Shown: positions 9,071 to 16,816, counted from the first letter of the stretch. The stretch is DNA of 64,000 nt from Streptomyces sp. Root431 (GCF_001426585.1 NZ_LMEI01000007.1:695830-759829), one strand, 5' to 3'. Numbers and translations: made by a program. Notes: generated by a model not told the origin, from the letters alone.

Positions 9071-9073
9071 TGT
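9045..9073 (+). promoter_or_regulatory. Promoter of the tRNA-Gln/Glu cluster, embedded in the end of the HAD gene
   Basis: TTGGAG (9045-9050), a 17-bp spacer and TAATGT (9068-9073) make a good primary-sigma promoter. The TAA stop codon of the HAD gene forms part of the -10 hexamer. The first tRNA begins about 90 bp downstream. Confidence 0.6.
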
Positions 9074-9163
9074 TCTTTCTGCGCCGAGGGGAACAAGCCG
9101 AAAGGCAAGAACCCGGAAAGCGCAAGCCGAGTAAGGTCCTCCCTGGTGGGGACGTTGCCCCGG

Positions 9164-9235
9164 TGGCCTATGGTGTAATTGGCAGCACGACGGTTTCTGG
9201 TTCCGTTAGTCTTGGTTCGAGTCCAGGTAGGCCAG
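9164..9235 (+). tRNA. tRNA-Gln (anticodon CTG), copy 1
   Basis: A 72-nt cloverleaf with acceptor arms TGGCCTA/TAGGCCA, GGTTCGAGTCC T-arm and anticodon loop TTCTGGT (CTG, reads CAG). The U1-A72 first pair is the known tRNA-Gln identity element for GatCAB. The innermost anticodon-stem pair is a T/T mismatch, unlike copy 2. No CCA is encoded. Confidence 0.96.
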
Positions 9236-9259
9236 CTCGCAGAGCTTTATCTGCAACTC

Positions 9260-9274
9260 GTGGATGGCATCCAC
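9260..9274 (+). other. Spacer hairpin between tRNA-Gln 1 and tRNA-Glu 1
   Basis: GTGGAT-GGC-ATCCAC forms a 6-bp stem immediately 5' of tRNA-Glu. The equivalent spacer at 9616-9630 folds identically with a changed but still paired second base pair, suggesting a conserved processing structure. Confidence 0.5.
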
Positions 9275-9277
9275 AAA

Positions 9278-9350
9278 GCCCCCGTTGTGTAGCGGCCTAG
9301 CACGCCGCCCTCTCAAGGCGGTAGCGCCGGTTCGAATCCGGTCGGGGGTA
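9278..9350 (+). tRNA. tRNA-Glu (anticodon CTC), copy 1
   Basis: A 73-nt cloverleaf with GCCCCCG acceptor start paired to CGGGGGT (terminal G-U), anticodon arm CCGCC-CTCTCAA-GGCGG (CTC, reads GAG) and T-arm GGTTCGAATCC. Identical to the other two Glu copies. Confidence 0.97.
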
Positions 9351-9403
9351 CAGATCCATCCTGCGGACCACTTGGGTAGCTCCCGGTGAATCCGCGGTGA
9401 CAT

Positions 9404-9423
9404 CACCCGGCTCATGCCGGGTG
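9404..9423 (+). other. Hairpin between tRNA-Glu 1 and tRNA-Glu 2
   Basis: CACCCGG, 6-nt loop, CCGGGTG: a perfect 7-bp stem in the 84-nt spacer between the first two tRNA-Glu genes. It may serve processing of the polycistronic tRNA precursor; there is no T-tract. Confidence 0.4.
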
Positions 9424-9434
9424 GGATCGCTAGG

Positions 9435-9507
9435 GCCCCCGTTGTGTAGCGGCCTAGCACGCCGCCCTCTCAAGGCGGTAGCGCCGGTTCGAATCCGGTC
9501 GGGGGTA
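9435..9507 (+). tRNA. tRNA-Glu (anticodon CTC), copy 2
   Basis: Same 73-nt sequence and fold as copy 1, anticodon CTC. It lies only 14 nt before tRNA-Gln copy 2. Confidence 0.97.
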
Positions 9508-9521
9508 CGGTGTAACCACCA

Positions 9522-9593
9522 TGGCCTATGGTGTAATTGGCAACACTACGGTTTCTGGTACCGTCATTCTTGGTTCGAGTCCAGGTAGGCCAG
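9522..9593 (+). tRNA. tRNA-Gln (anticodon CTG), copy 2
   Basis: A 72-nt cloverleaf, anticodon loop TTCTGGT. It differs from copy 1 at a few positions around the anticodon and D stems, and has a fully paired anticodon stem (ACGGT/ACCGT). Confidence 0.96.
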
Positions 9594-9615
9594 CTCGCAG
9601 AGCTCATCTGCACCC

Positions 9616-9630
9616 GCGGATCTGATCCGC
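9616..9630 (+). other. Spacer hairpin between tRNA-Gln 2 and tRNA-Glu 3
   Basis: GCGGAT-CTG-ATCCGC, the counterpart of the 9260-9274 stem. The second pair is C-G here and T-A there, a compensatory change. Confidence 0.5.
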
Positions 9631-9634
9631 AAAG

Positions 9635-9707
9635 GCCCCCGTTGTGTAGCGGCCTAGCACGCCGCCCTCTCAAGGCGGTAGCGCCGGTTCGAATCCGGTC
9701 GGGGGTA
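9635..9707 (+). tRNA. tRNA-Glu (anticodon CTC), copy 3
   Basis: Third identical 73-nt tRNA-Glu(CTC), last in the cluster; a hairpin terminator begins 5 nt after it. Confidence 0.97.
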
Positions 9708-9712
9708 CGAGA

Positions 9713-9748
9713 CGAAGAAGCCCTTCCCTTCGGGGGAGGGCTTCTTCG
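9713..9748 (+). terminator. Terminator of the tRNA cluster
   Basis: CGAAGAAGCCC pairs with GGGCTTCTTCG, extended by TTCCC against GGGA with one bulged T, around a TTCGG-type loop. It directly follows the last tRNA. Confidence 0.8.
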
Positions 9749-9851
9749 CTGTTCGCGTACGGCGGGCGTGGACGAGAAGCGGGTACAACTCCGGCCCACC
9801 GCTGCGGCGTTGAAGCGGTGGGCCGGGGGACGGACGGAAGGACGGACGGCG

Positions 9852-10568
9852 TCAGCCGTTGCGGCGGAGCGCCTCGGAGAGACGGGCCGCGGCGTCGATG
9901 ACCGCCTGGGCGTGCATACGGCCCGGGTGGCGCGTCAGACGCTCGATCGGACCCGAGACCGACACGGCGGCCACGACGCGGTTCGAAGGGCCGCGTACGG
10001 GCGCGGAGACGGACGCGACGCCCGGCTCCCGCTCACCGATCGACTGGGCCCAGCCGCGGCGCCGTACGCCCGACAGGGCCGTCGCCGTGAAGCGGGCGCC
10101 CTGGAGGCCGCGGTGCAGCCGCTCGGGCTCCTCCCAGGCCATCAGGATCTGCGCGGAGGACCCGGCCTTCATCGTCAGCGTCGAGCCGACCGGGACGGTG
10201 TCCCGGAGGCCCGAGAGCCGCTCGGCGGCCGCCACGCAGATGCGCATGTCGCCCTGCCGGCGGTAGAGCTGCGCGCTCTCGCCGGTGACGTCGCGCAGAT
10301 GCGTCAGCACGGGGCCGGCGGTCGCGAGCAGACGGTCCTCGCCGGCCGCGGCCGCGAGCTCCGAGAGGCGCGGTCCGAGGATGAACCGGCCCTGCATGTC
10401 ACGCGCCACCATCCGGTGGTGTTCCAGTGCCACGGCGAGACGATGTGCCGTGGGTCGTGCGAGTCCCGTCGCCGCGACCAGTCCTGCGAGGGTGGCCGGA
10501 CCGGACTCCAGGGCGCTCAGGACAAGGGCTGCCTTGTCGAGAACGCCTACGCCGCTAGAGTTGTCCAT
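9852..10568 (-). CDS. ndgR: NdgR/AreB, IclR-family amino-acid regulator
   Basis: IclR-type transcription factor of 238 residues from MDNSSGVGVLDKAALVL, matching the length I know for Streptomyces NdgR. The N-terminal winged helix (about 10-70) has the recognition region LAGLVAATGLARPTAHRLAVAL; the C-terminal effector domain follows, with VPVGSTLTMKAGSSAQILMAW and AVSVSGPIERL. In Streptomyces it controls leuCD and other amino-acid genes and antibiotic production. It is divergent from leuC with a shared 140-bp control region. The upstream in-frame extension was rejected because it runs through the promoter. Confidence 0.96.
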   Translation of the reverse strand: MDNSSGVGVLDKAALVLSALESGPATLAGLVAATGLARPTAHRLAVALEHHRMVARDMQGRFILGPRLSELAAAAGEDRLLATAGPVLTHLRDVTGESAQLYRRQGDMRICVAAAERLSGLRDTVPVGSTLTMKAGSSAQILMAWEEPERLHRGLQGARFTATALSGVRRRGWAQSIGEREPGVASVSAPVRGPSNRVVAAVSVSGPIERLTRHPGRMHAQAVIDAAARLSEALRRNG

Positions 10569-10593
10569 GCAACGATATTCGCGTCTCACTCTG

Positions 10594-10608
10594 TGAAACG
10601 CAAGTTCA
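10594..10608. promoter_or_regulatory. Imperfect palindrome in the ndgR-leuC intergenic region (candidate NdgR operator)
   Basis: TGAAACGCAAGTTCA is an imperfect inverted repeat 26 bp upstream of the ndgR start, in DNA shared by both promoters. IclR-family proteins bind such sites and NdgR is known to bind its own region and that of leuC. The assignment of this exact site is inference. Confidence 0.45.
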
Positions 10609-10644
10609 ATTTTCCGAGGACCTTGGCACTCTGGAGAAGCGGCC

Positions 10645-10679
10645 GCACAACGGCCCGCGAAACGGGTCTCTAGTTGTGC
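10645..10679 (+). promoter_or_regulatory. Nested inverted repeat in the leuC leader
   Basis: GCACAAC (10645-10651) pairs with GTTGTGC (10673-10679), and inside it CCCG pairs with CGGG around CGAAA. It lies 30 nt before leuC. It could be an RNA leader stem or an operator; no leader peptide rich in Leu codons is visible. Confidence 0.4.
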
Positions 10680-10708
10680 CGGCGTAGACGTCGGCCGGAG
10701 GGAAAGCG

Positions 10709-12133
10709 ATGGGTAGGACACTCGCGGAGAAGGTCTGGGACGACCATGTCGTCCGGCGCGCCGAGGGCGAGCCCGACCTCCTCTTCATCGATCTGCACCT
10801 GCTGCACGAGGTGACCAGCCCCCAGGCCTTCGACGGCCTGCGCCAGAACGGCCGGCAGGTGCGGCGCCTCGACCTCACCATCGCCACCGAGGACCACAAC
10901 ACCCCGACCCTCGACATCGACAAGCCCATCGCGGACCCCGTCTCCCGCGCACAGCTGGAGACCCTGCGGAAGAACTGCGCCGAGTTCGGCGTCCGGCTGC
11001 ACCCGCTGGGCGACGTCGAGCAGGGCGTCGTCCACGTCGTCGGACCGCAGCTGGGCCTGACCCAGCCGGGCACCACCGTGGTCTGCGGCGACTCGCACAC
11101 CTCCACGCACGGCGCCTTCGGCGCGCTGGCGTTCGGCATCGGCACCAGCCAGGTCGAGCACGTGCTCGCCACCCAGACGCTGCCGCTGGCCCGCCCGAAG
11201 ACCATGGCGATCACGGTCGACGGCGAACTGCCCGAGGACGTCACCGCCAAGGACCTGATCCTGGCGATCATCGCCAAGATCGGCACCGGCGGCGGCCAGG
11301 GCTACATCCTGGAGTACCGCGGCTCCGCCATCGAGAAGCTCTCGATGGAGGCCCGGATGACGATCTGCAACATGTCGATCGAGGCCGGCGCCCGCGCGGG
11401 CATGATCGCCCCCGACGAGACCACCTTCGCCTACCTGGAGGGCCGTGCCCACGCCCCCGAGGGCGAGGACTGGGACGCCGCCGTCGCGTACTGGAAGACG
11501 CTGAAGTCCGACGAGGACGCCGTCTTCGACGCCGAGGTCGTCATCGACGCCGCCTCGCTGGCGCCGTTCGTCACCTGGGGCACCAACCCCGGCCAGGGCG
11601 CGCCGCTTTCGGCGAACGTCCCCGACCCGGCTTCGTACGAAGACGCTTCGGAGCGCCTCGCCGCCGAAAAGGCCCTGGAGTACATGGGGTTGACCGCCGG
11701 ACAGCCGCTGCGCGACATCAAGGTCGACACCGTCTTCGTAGGCTCCTGCACCAACGGCCGCATCGAGGACCTGCGCAACGCCGCCGGTCTGCTGGACGGC
11801 CGCAAGGTCGCCGACGGCGTCCGCATGCTGGTCGTCCCCGGCTCCGTCCGGGTCGCCCTGCAGGCCGTCGAGGAGGGCCTGGACAAGGTCTTCAAGGAGG
11901 CCGGCGCCGAATGGCGGCACGCGGGCTGCTCGATGTGTCTGGGCATGAACCCCGACCAACTGGCTCCCGGTGAGCGCTCCGCGTCCACCTCCAACCGCAA
12001 CTTCGAGGGCCGGCAGGGCAAGGGCGGCCGGACCCACCTGGTCTCTCCCCAGGTCGCCGCCGCCACCGCCGTCCTGGGCCATCTGGCCTCCCCGGCCGAT
12101 CTGTCCGACGTCGCCACCACCGCGGGGGTCTGA
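10709..12133 (+). CDS. leuC: 3-isopropylmalate dehydratase large subunit
   Basis: Large subunit of isopropylmalate isomerase in leucine synthesis (474 residues). The aconitase-fold signature [20 protein letters not shown] is present, and the three 4Fe-4S cysteines are in [10 protein letters not shown] and [15 protein letters not shown] start with a GGAGGG ribosome site. The stop is 6 nt before leuD, with which it forms the enzyme. Regulated by the divergent ndgR product in Streptomyces. Confidence 0.98.
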   Translation: MGRTLAEKVWDDHVVRRAEGEPDLLFIDLHLLHEVTSPQAFDGLRQNGRQVRRLDLTIATEDHNTPTLDIDKPIADPVSRAQLETLRKNCAEFGVRLHPLGDVEQGVVHVVGPQLGLTQPGTTVVCGDSHTSTHGAFGALAFGIGTSQVEHVLATQTLPLARPKTMAITVDGELPEDVTAKDLILAIIAKIGTGGGQGYILEYRGSAIEKLSMEARMTICNMSIEAGARAGMIAPDETTFAYLEGRAHAPEGEDWDAAVAYWKTLKSDEDAVFDAEVVIDAASLAPFVTWGTNPGQGAPLSANVPDPASYEDASERLAAEKALEYMGLTAGQPLRDIKVDTVFVGSCTNGRIEDLRNAAGLLDGRKVADGVRMLVVPGSVRVALQAVEEGLDKVFKEAGAEWRHAGCSMCLGMNPDQLAPGERSASTSNRNFEGRQGKGGRTHLVSPQVAAATAVLGHLASPADLSDVATTAGV

Positions 12134-12139
12134 GGAACC

Positions 12140-12733
12140 ATGGAAGCTTTCACCACGCACACCGGCCGGGCCGTCCCGCTGCGCCGCAGCAACGTCGACA
12201 CCGATCAGATCATCCCGGCGCACTGGCTCAAGAAGGTCACCCGCGACGGCTTCGAGGACGGGCTCTTCGAGGCCTGGCGCAAGGACGAGCAGTTCGTGCT
12301 CAACCGCCCGGAGCGGCAGGGTGCCTCGGTCCTGGTCGCCGGCCCCGACTTCGGCACCGGCTCCTCCCGTGAGCACGCCGTCTGGGCGCTCCAGAACTAC
12401 GGCTTCCAGACGGTCATCTCGGCCCGCTTCGCCGACATCTTCCGCGGCAACTCGCTGAAGAACGGCCTGCTCACCGTCGTCCTGCCGCAGGAGACGGTGG
12501 ACGCCCTCTGGGAGCTGACCGAGGCCGACCCGACCGCCGAGATCACCGTCGACCTGGAGCAGCGCAAGGTCCTGGCCGCCGGGATCGACGCGGACTTCGA
12601 GCTCGACGAGAACGCCCGCTGGCGGCTGCTGAACGGACTCGACGACATCAGCCTCACCCTTCAGAACGAAGCCGACATCGCGGCCTACGAGGCGGCACGA
12701 CCGGCCCATAAGCCCCGTACAATTACGGTCTGA
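12140..12733 (+). CDS. leuD: 3-isopropylmalate dehydratase small subunit
   Basis: Swivelling-domain subunit (197 residues) that completes the active site of LeuC. Recognised by [25 protein letters not shown] at the N-terminus and the [17 protein letters not shown] loop. Second and last gene of the leuCD operon, followed by a perfect 16-bp hairpin. Confidence 0.98.
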   Translation: MEAFTTHTGRAVPLRRSNVDTDQIIPAHWLKKVTRDGFEDGLFEAWRKDEQFVLNRPERQGASVLVAGPDFGTGSSREHAVWALQNYGFQTVISARFADIFRGNSLKNGLLTVVLPQETVDALWELTEADPTAEITVDLEQRKVLAAGIDADFELDENARWRLLNGLDDISLTLQNEADIAAYEAARPAHKPRTITV

Positions 12734-12748
12734 GCAGCGCTTTTCCAA

Positions 12749-12784
12749 GACTGCGCCCCCCACCGCCCGGTGGGGGGCGCAGTC
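12749..12784 (+). terminator. Perfect 16-bp hairpin after leuD
   Basis: Arms 12749-12764 and 12769-12784 pair completely around a GCCC loop; the stem includes a run of six C/G pairs. No T-tract. Confidence 0.85.
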
Positions 12785-12825
12785 GCTTGTTGGGACCCTG
12801 TCGGGCGACAACTCGCCCTAGATGG

Positions 12826-12831
12826 CACAAT
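12826..12831 (+). promoter_or_regulatory. -10 element CACAAT for the 75-residue gene
   Basis: CACAAT lies 6 nt before the ATG at 12838 with no ribosome site in between, again a leaderless arrangement. Confidence 0.45.
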
Positions 12832-12837
12832 CGGTGC

Positions 12838-13065
12838 ATGGAACGCGACAGCCAACTCGAGCTCTACGAGTCAGTCGCCGCCCGATTGAAGGAAGCGCAC
12901 ACAAGAGTGCGCTCACTGCAAGTCCCGGAGGGCGTAAGGATGGCGCTGTCCCGGAAGCTGCTGGTCGTGACGGCCGCGGCGAAGCACGATCTCAAGGACG
13001 CGGCAGTGCGTCTGGACCGGTTGATGAAGGACCTCGACGAGGGCCGATTCCCAGAGGACGACTGA
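12838..13065 (+). CDS. Small conserved-type helical protein of unknown function
   Basis: Unrecognised 75-residue protein. Start chosen at the ATG giving MERDSQLELYESVAARL, because a leaderless -10 element abuts it. The sequence is charged and almost entirely helical (LKEAHTRVRSL, MALSRKLLVVTAAAKHDLKDAAVRLDRLMKDLDEG), with no membrane segment or cysteine. It sits between the leuD terminator and the hupS promoter. It might be a small structural or DNA-associated protein; nothing shows which. Confidence 0.8.
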   Translation: MERDSQLELYESVAARLKEAHTRVRSLQVPEGVRMALSRKLLVVTAAAKHDLKDAAVRLDRLMKDLDEGRFPEDD

Positions 13066-13128
13066 CACCAGGAACTCCGCAGCGGGTCTTTCGCGTTGCG
13101 GCACTAGGGTGATTAGCCCGTTTCGTGT

Positions 13129-13157
13129 TTGATTTGCGGTATATACATGCCTAACGT
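13129..13157 (+). promoter_or_regulatory. hupS promoter
   Basis: TTGATT (13129-13134), 17-bp spacer, TAACGT (13152-13157): a strong match to the primary-sigma consensus, in a locally AT-rich stretch about 50 bp upstream of the hupS start. Confidence 0.7.
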
Positions 13158-13208
13158 GCGAAAAAGCTTGAACACTTTCGTTCTGGCAATGTCTCCGAAG
13201 GGGAAGAC

Positions 13209-13913
13209 GTGAACAAGGCGCAGCTCGTAGAAGCGATTGCCGACAAGATGGGCGGTCGCCAGCAGGCCGCCGAAGCCGTCGACCACGTGCTCGACGCCAT
13301 CGTGCGTGCCGTGGTCGGTGGCGACCGGGTCTCGGTCACGGGCTTCGGCTCGTTCGAGAAGGTCGACCGTCCGGCCCGCTACGCCCGCAACCCGCAGACG
13401 GGCGAGCGCGTCCGGGTCAAGAAGACCTCGGTTCCGCGCTTCCGCGCGGGTCAGGGCTTCAAGGACCTGGTCAGCGGCTCGAAGAAGCTCCCCAAGGGCG
13501 GTGAGGTCTCCGTCAAGAAGGCCCCCAAGGGCAGCCTCACCGGTGGCGCCTCCGCGACCGTGAAGAAGGCCGCGGCCAAGAAGGCCACCACCGCCAAGAA
13601 GGCCGCCGCGAAGAAGGCGACCCCGGCGAAGAAGGCCACGACGGCCGCCGCGAAGAAGGCGACCCCGGCCAAGAAGACCACCACCGCGGCGGCGAAGAAG
13701 ACCACCGTCGCGGCGAAGAAGGCCTCGACGGCGGCGAAGAAGACCACGACCGCCGCCGCGAAGAAGACCACCACGGCCGCGGCCAAGAAGGCCGTCAAGA
13801 CCACGGCCAAGAAGACCGCGCCGGCCGCGAAGAAGGCCACGGCGACGAAGGCGCCCGCGAAGAAGACCACGGCGCGCAAGACGACCGCCAAGAAGGCCGC
13901 CGCCAAGAAGTAG
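13209..13913 (+). CDS. hupS: HupS, HU-family nucleoid protein with histone H1-like tail
   Basis: Nucleoid-associated protein of 234 residues. Residues 1 to about 92 are a complete HU domain (MNKAQLVEAIADKMGG..., with the DNA-binding arm RNPQTGERVRVKKTSVPRFRAG). The remaining about 140 residues are Lys/Ala-rich repeats of the KKAT, KKTT and KKAAA kind, resembling eukaryotic H1. In Streptomyces HupS is the spore-associated HU paralogue that compacts DNA and aids spore resistance. GTG start after a GAAGGGGAA ribosome site. The repeat-rich tail is likely to vary in length between strains. Confidence 0.97.
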   Translation: MNKAQLVEAIADKMGGRQQAAEAVDHVLDAIVRAVVGGDRVSVTGFGSFEKVDRPARYARNPQTGERVRVKKTSVPRFRAGQGFKDLVSGSKKLPKGGEVSVKKAPKGSLTGGASATVKKAAAKKATTAKKAAAKKATPAKKATTAAAKKATPAKKTTTAAAKKTTVAAKKASTAAKKTTTAAAKKTTTAAAKKAVKTTAKKTAPAAKKATATKAPAKKTTARKTTAKKAAAKK

Positions 13914-13932
13914 GACGAGCGGTACCACCCGC

Positions 13933-13965
13933 CGGGCCGGGCTCCCCACCAAGGAGCCCGGCCCG
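13933..13965. terminator. Hairpin between hupS and the convergent 69-residue gene
   Basis: CGGGCCGGGCTCC pairs perfectly (13 bp) with GGAGCCCGGCCCG around a 7-nt loop. It stands between convergent genes and can serve both. Confidence 0.8.
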
Positions 13966-14006
13966 CGGCGCGTCCGCGGAGGGCCCGGGGGAGTCGGCCG
14001 GGAGGG

Positions 14007-14216
14007 TCAGAAGGTCTGGAGCGTCACCAGGGTGATCCGCAGGCCGGCCCCGGACGTCCCCGGCTCCGCCTCGATCCGCACCCGCTGGCCCGGCCGCAGC
14101 AGCCGCAGCCCGCCCGCGTCGAAGGCCTCCGCCCCGAAGTCCACCGGGGTGCCGTCGTCGAGCAGCACACTTCCGCTGCGGGTCTCGGAGTCGTACGTGA
14201 ACGCGGTCGCCTGCAT
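14007..14216 (-). CDS. Small beta-rich protein of unknown function
   Basis: A 69-residue protein: MQATAFTYDSETRSGSVLLDDGTPVDFGAEAF, then GGLRLLRPGQRVRIEAEPG. The alternating hydrophobic pattern and the GSVLLDDGTPVDF / LRPGQRVRIE blocks look like a small OB-fold (cold-shock-like) domain, although the RNP motifs of true cold-shock proteins are missing. It begins 10 nt after cofC ends and is probably co-transcribed with it. Function not known. Confidence 0.8.
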   Translation of the reverse strand: MQATAFTYDSETRSGSVLLDDGTPVDFGAEAFDAGGLRLLRPGQRVRIEAEPGTSGAGLRITLVTLQTF

Positions 14217-14226
14217 GGACCGCAGC

Positions 14227-14874
14227 CTATCCGGCCGCCGGCAGCCACCGGGCGGCCGTCCGCGGGCCGAGCCCCAGCGCCCTGGCCTCCGCCAGATCCT
14301 CGCCGGTGTCCACGTCCCGGCGTACGGAATCCACCCCGGTCAGCCGGATTTCCACCGCGCCCGACGACAAATGCCGCAGCCTCGACGGCCCCCCGAATGC
14401 CGGTTCCAATTCCACCCCCGGACCCGCCGAGAGGAATGTCGTACCTATTTCGGCGGCATCCGCGAGAAAAGCCCTCGGAAATTTCCGGGCGGTGTCCAGG
14501 ACCCGGGCCAGCTCCGTGGTCCGCAGCGCCGGAAGATCCGCGTTGAGCGCCGCCACCCGCGCCCGCGGCCGCCGCTCCCGTATCGCACCGACCCCGTGTG
14601 CCAGCGCCGCGTTGAGCCCCGCCGCCGGGGCGTCCGGCACGATTCGCGCCCCCAGCGCCGCGAGCGCCGCACCGGCCGTCGGATCGTCCGTGACGACCAC
14701 CACATCCCGTACGCGCGCGCAGTTCAGCACGGCCCCCACGGTGTCCTCGGCGAACGCGAGGGCGAGCCGGGGGCGCAGCAGGGCTCCCGTCGCCGCGGCC
14801 AGTCTGCTCTTCGCCAGGGCAAGGGGTTTCAGGGGGACGACCAGGTGCCAGCCGTCTTCAGCGTCGCTGTTCAT
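14227..14874 (-). CDS. cofC: CofC/FbiD-type 2-phospholactate or phosphoenolpyruvate guanylyltransferase (coenzyme F420 synthesis)
   Basis: Nucleotidyltransferase of 215 residues for F420 biosynthesis; in actinobacteria this step uses phosphoenolpyruvate (FbiD). Family features: N-terminal LVVPLKPLALAKSRLA, the VVVTDDPTAG strand-turn, AALNADLPALRTTEL and the Asp-containing DSVRRDVDTGEDLAEA near the end. Start at MNSDAEDGWHLVVPLK. The reading frame is open far upstream through the acyltransferase locus on the opposite strand, which is a shadow. An F420-type luciferase-like enzyme gene is present at 39.3 kb, but no other F420 genes are in the window. Confidence 0.92.
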   Translation of the reverse strand: MNSDAEDGWHLVVPLKPLALAKSRLAAATGALLRPRLALAFAEDTVGAVLNCARVRDVVVVTDDPTAGAALAALGARIVPDAPAAGLNAALAHGVGAIRERRPRARVAALNADLPALRTTELARVLDTARKFPRAFLADAAEIGTTFLSAGPGVELEPAFGGPSRLRHLSSGAVEIRLTGVDSVRRDVDTGEDLAEARALGLGPRTAARWLPAAG

Positions 14875-15000
14875 CGGGGCCCATTCTGTCCCGCCCGCGC
14901 GGCCCGGCGGGGGCCCCGGGGCGTACCGTGTCCTCGACAGACCAGGAGCATGGGGCGACACTTGACCCCCTGCCAGCCAGTCCCGGAGAAAGGTGTCCGA

Positions 15001-15762
15001 GTGCCCCGCCGCAGAATCGGCTTCTGGTACCGCCTCGCGGCGGTCATCGCCAAACCCCCCCTGGTGGTTCTGTTCAAGCGGGACTGGCGCGGTATGGAGC
15101 ACATTCCGGCCGACGGCGGATTCATCACCGTGGTCAACCACAACTCCTACCTGGACCCGCTGTCCTACGCGCACTACCAGTACAACACCGGCCGTGTGCC
15201 GCGCCTCCTCGCCAAGGCGGGCCTCTTCAAGAGCCCCTTCGTCGGCATGATGCTGCGCAACACCGGACAGATCCCCGTCTACCGCGAGACCACCAACGCG
15301 CTGGACGCCTTCCGCGCCGCCGTCGACGCCATCGAGCGCGGCGAGTGCGTCGCCTTCTACCCCGAGGGCACCCTGACCCGGGACCCCGACATGTGGCCCA
15401 TGGCCGGCAAGACCGGCGCCGCCCGCGTCGCGCTCCTCACGAAGGTCCCGGTCATCCCGGTGGCCCAGTGGGGCGCCAACCTCGCGATGCCGCCGTACGC
15501 CAAGGAGAAGAAGCTCAGCCTCTTCCCCCGCAAGACGCTGACCGTGCAGGCCGGTCCGCCGGTCGACCTCTCCCGCTTCGACGGCCTGGAGCCGACGCCC
15601 GAGGTGCTCCGCGAGGCCACCGAGGTCATCATGGCCGCCATCACCGCCCTCCTGGAGGAGATCCGCGGCGAGAAGGCGCCCGCCGAACCGTACGACCACC
15701 GCAAGGCGCGCCTGGAACAGCGGCGCAAGGCGGCCAAGGCCGCCGAGGAGGGCACCAAGTGA
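15001..15762 (+). CDS. 1-acylglycerol-3-phosphate acyltransferase (PlsC family)
   Basis: Membrane-associated acyltransferase (253 residues) of phospholipid synthesis. The catalytic HX4D motif is in TVVNHNSYLDPLSYAH, the substrate motif in FYPEGTLTRD, and a hydrophobic N-terminal segment follows RIGFWYRLAAVIA. The GTG at 15001 was chosen for a GGAGAAAGG ribosome site 7 nt upstream. Its stop overlaps the gpsA start (GTGA), coupling acylation with synthesis of glycerol-3-phosphate. A PlsB/PlsY-like role is less likely given the motif set. Confidence 0.93.
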   Translation: MPRRRIGFWYRLAAVIAKPPLVVLFKRDWRGMEHIPADGGFITVVNHNSYLDPLSYAHYQYNTGRVPRLLAKAGLFKSPFVGMMLRNTGQIPVYRETTNALDAFRAAVDAIERGECVAFYPEGTLTRDPDMWPMAGKTGAARVALLTKVPVIPVAQWGANLAMPPYAKEKKLSLFPRKTLTVQAGPPVDLSRFDGLEPTPEVLREATEVIMAAITALLEEIRGEKAPAEPYDHRKARLEQRRKAAKAAEEGTK

Positions 15763-16760
15763 CCAAGGCAGCCGTCTTCGGCAACGGATCCTGGGGCACC
15801 GCCTTCGCGATGGTGCTCGCCGACGCGGGCTGCGAGGTGAGCCTCTGGGGCCGCCGCGCGGAGCTCGCGAAGGAGATCAACGCCACCCGGGTCAACCCCG
15901 ACTACCTCCCGGGCATCGAACTCCCGCGGGCCATCACGGCCACCGCGGACCCCGCAGAGGCCGCCCACGACGCCGACTTCACCGTCCTCGTCGTCCCCTC
16001 GCAGACCCTGCGCGGCAACCTCGCCGCCTGGAAGCCGCTGCTCGCCCCCGACACCGTCCTCGTCTCCCTCATGAAGGGCGTCGAACTCGGCACCGCCGAG
16101 CGGATGAGCGAGGTCGTCATGGAGGTCGCGGACGTGCCCGCCGAGCGCGTGGCCGTCCTCACCGGACCCAACCTGGCCCTGGAGATCGCCTCCCGGCAGC
16201 CCGCCGCCGCCGTCGTCGCCTGTGTCGACGAGTCGGTCGCGCAGCGGTTCCAGGCGGCCTGTATGACCCCGTACTTCCGCCCGTACACGCACACCGACGT
16301 CGTCGGCTGCGAGCTCGGCGGCGCGGTCAAGAACGTCATCGGGCTCGCCGTCGGCATCGCCAACGGCATGGGACTCGGCGACAACTCGAAGGCCACGCTC
16401 ATCACCCGCGGCCTCGCCGAGACCACCCGCCTCGGCCTCGCCATGGGCGCCGACCCGCTCACCTTCTCCGGCCTCGCGGGCCTCGGCGACCTGGTCGCCA
16501 CCTGCTCCTCGCCGCTCTCCCGGAACAACACCTTCGGCACCAACCTGGGCCGCGGGATGACCCTCCAGGAGACCATCGCGGCCACCAAGCAGACCGCCGA
16601 GGGCGTCAAGTCCTGCGAGTCCGTGCTCGATCTGGCCCGCCGCCACGGCGTCGACATGCCGATCACCGAGACGGTCGTCTCGATCGTCCACGAGGGCAAG
16701 CCGCCGGTCGTCGCCCTCAAGGAGCTGATGTCCCGCAGCGCGAAGTCCGAGCGCCGCTGA
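15759..16760 (+). CDS. gpsA: Glycerol-3-phosphate dehydrogenase [NAD(P)+]
   Basis: Makes sn-glycerol-3-phosphate from dihydroxyacetone phosphate for phospholipids (333 residues). Rossmann motif AVFGNGSWGTAFAMVLADAG, catalytic Lys in CELGGAVKNVIGLAVGIANGMG, and DNSKATLITRGLAE are all intact. Translationally coupled to the acyltransferase by a 4-nt overlap. A long inverted repeat lies after the stop. Confidence 0.97.
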   Translation: MTKAAVFGNGSWGTAFAMVLADAGCEVSLWGRRAELAKEINATRVNPDYLPGIELPRAITATADPAEAAHDADFTVLVVPSQTLRGNLAAWKPLLAPDTVLVSLMKGVELGTAERMSEVVMEVADVPAERVAVLTGPNLALEIASRQPAAAVVACVDESVAQRFQAACMTPYFRPYTHTDVVGCELGGAVKNVIGLAVGIANGMGLGDNSKATLITRGLAETTRLGLAMGADPLTFSGLAGLGDLVATCSSPLSRNNTFGTNLGRGMTLQETIAATKQTAEGVKSCESVLDLARRHGVDMPITETVVSIVHEGKPPVVALKELMSRSAKSERR

Positions 16761-16767
16761 CGGACGA

Positions 16768-16816
16768 GTGCCGCCCGTGCACCGACGCGTGACGCACGCG
16801 CCGGGCGCGGCGGCAC
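16768..16816 (+). terminator. Possible hairpin after gpsA
   Basis: GTGCCGCC (16768-16775) pairs with GGCGGCAC (16809-16816) around a GC-rich interior that can pair further. Weak evidence. Confidence 0.4.

Noticed and set aside
9206..9799. Short frames through the tRNA cluster with repeated 'PDRIRTGATALRGRRARPL'
   Set aside because: This is translated tRNA-Glu sequence; tRNA structure explains the repeats.
10569..10708. Leucine attenuator or T-box before leuC
   Set aside because: No leader peptide with Leu codons, no T-box sequence, and the region is only 140 bp with divergent genes.
13560..13910. Direct repeats in hupS as a possible CRISPR or mobile repeat
   Set aside because: They are coding repeats for the Lys/Ala-rich H1-like tail.
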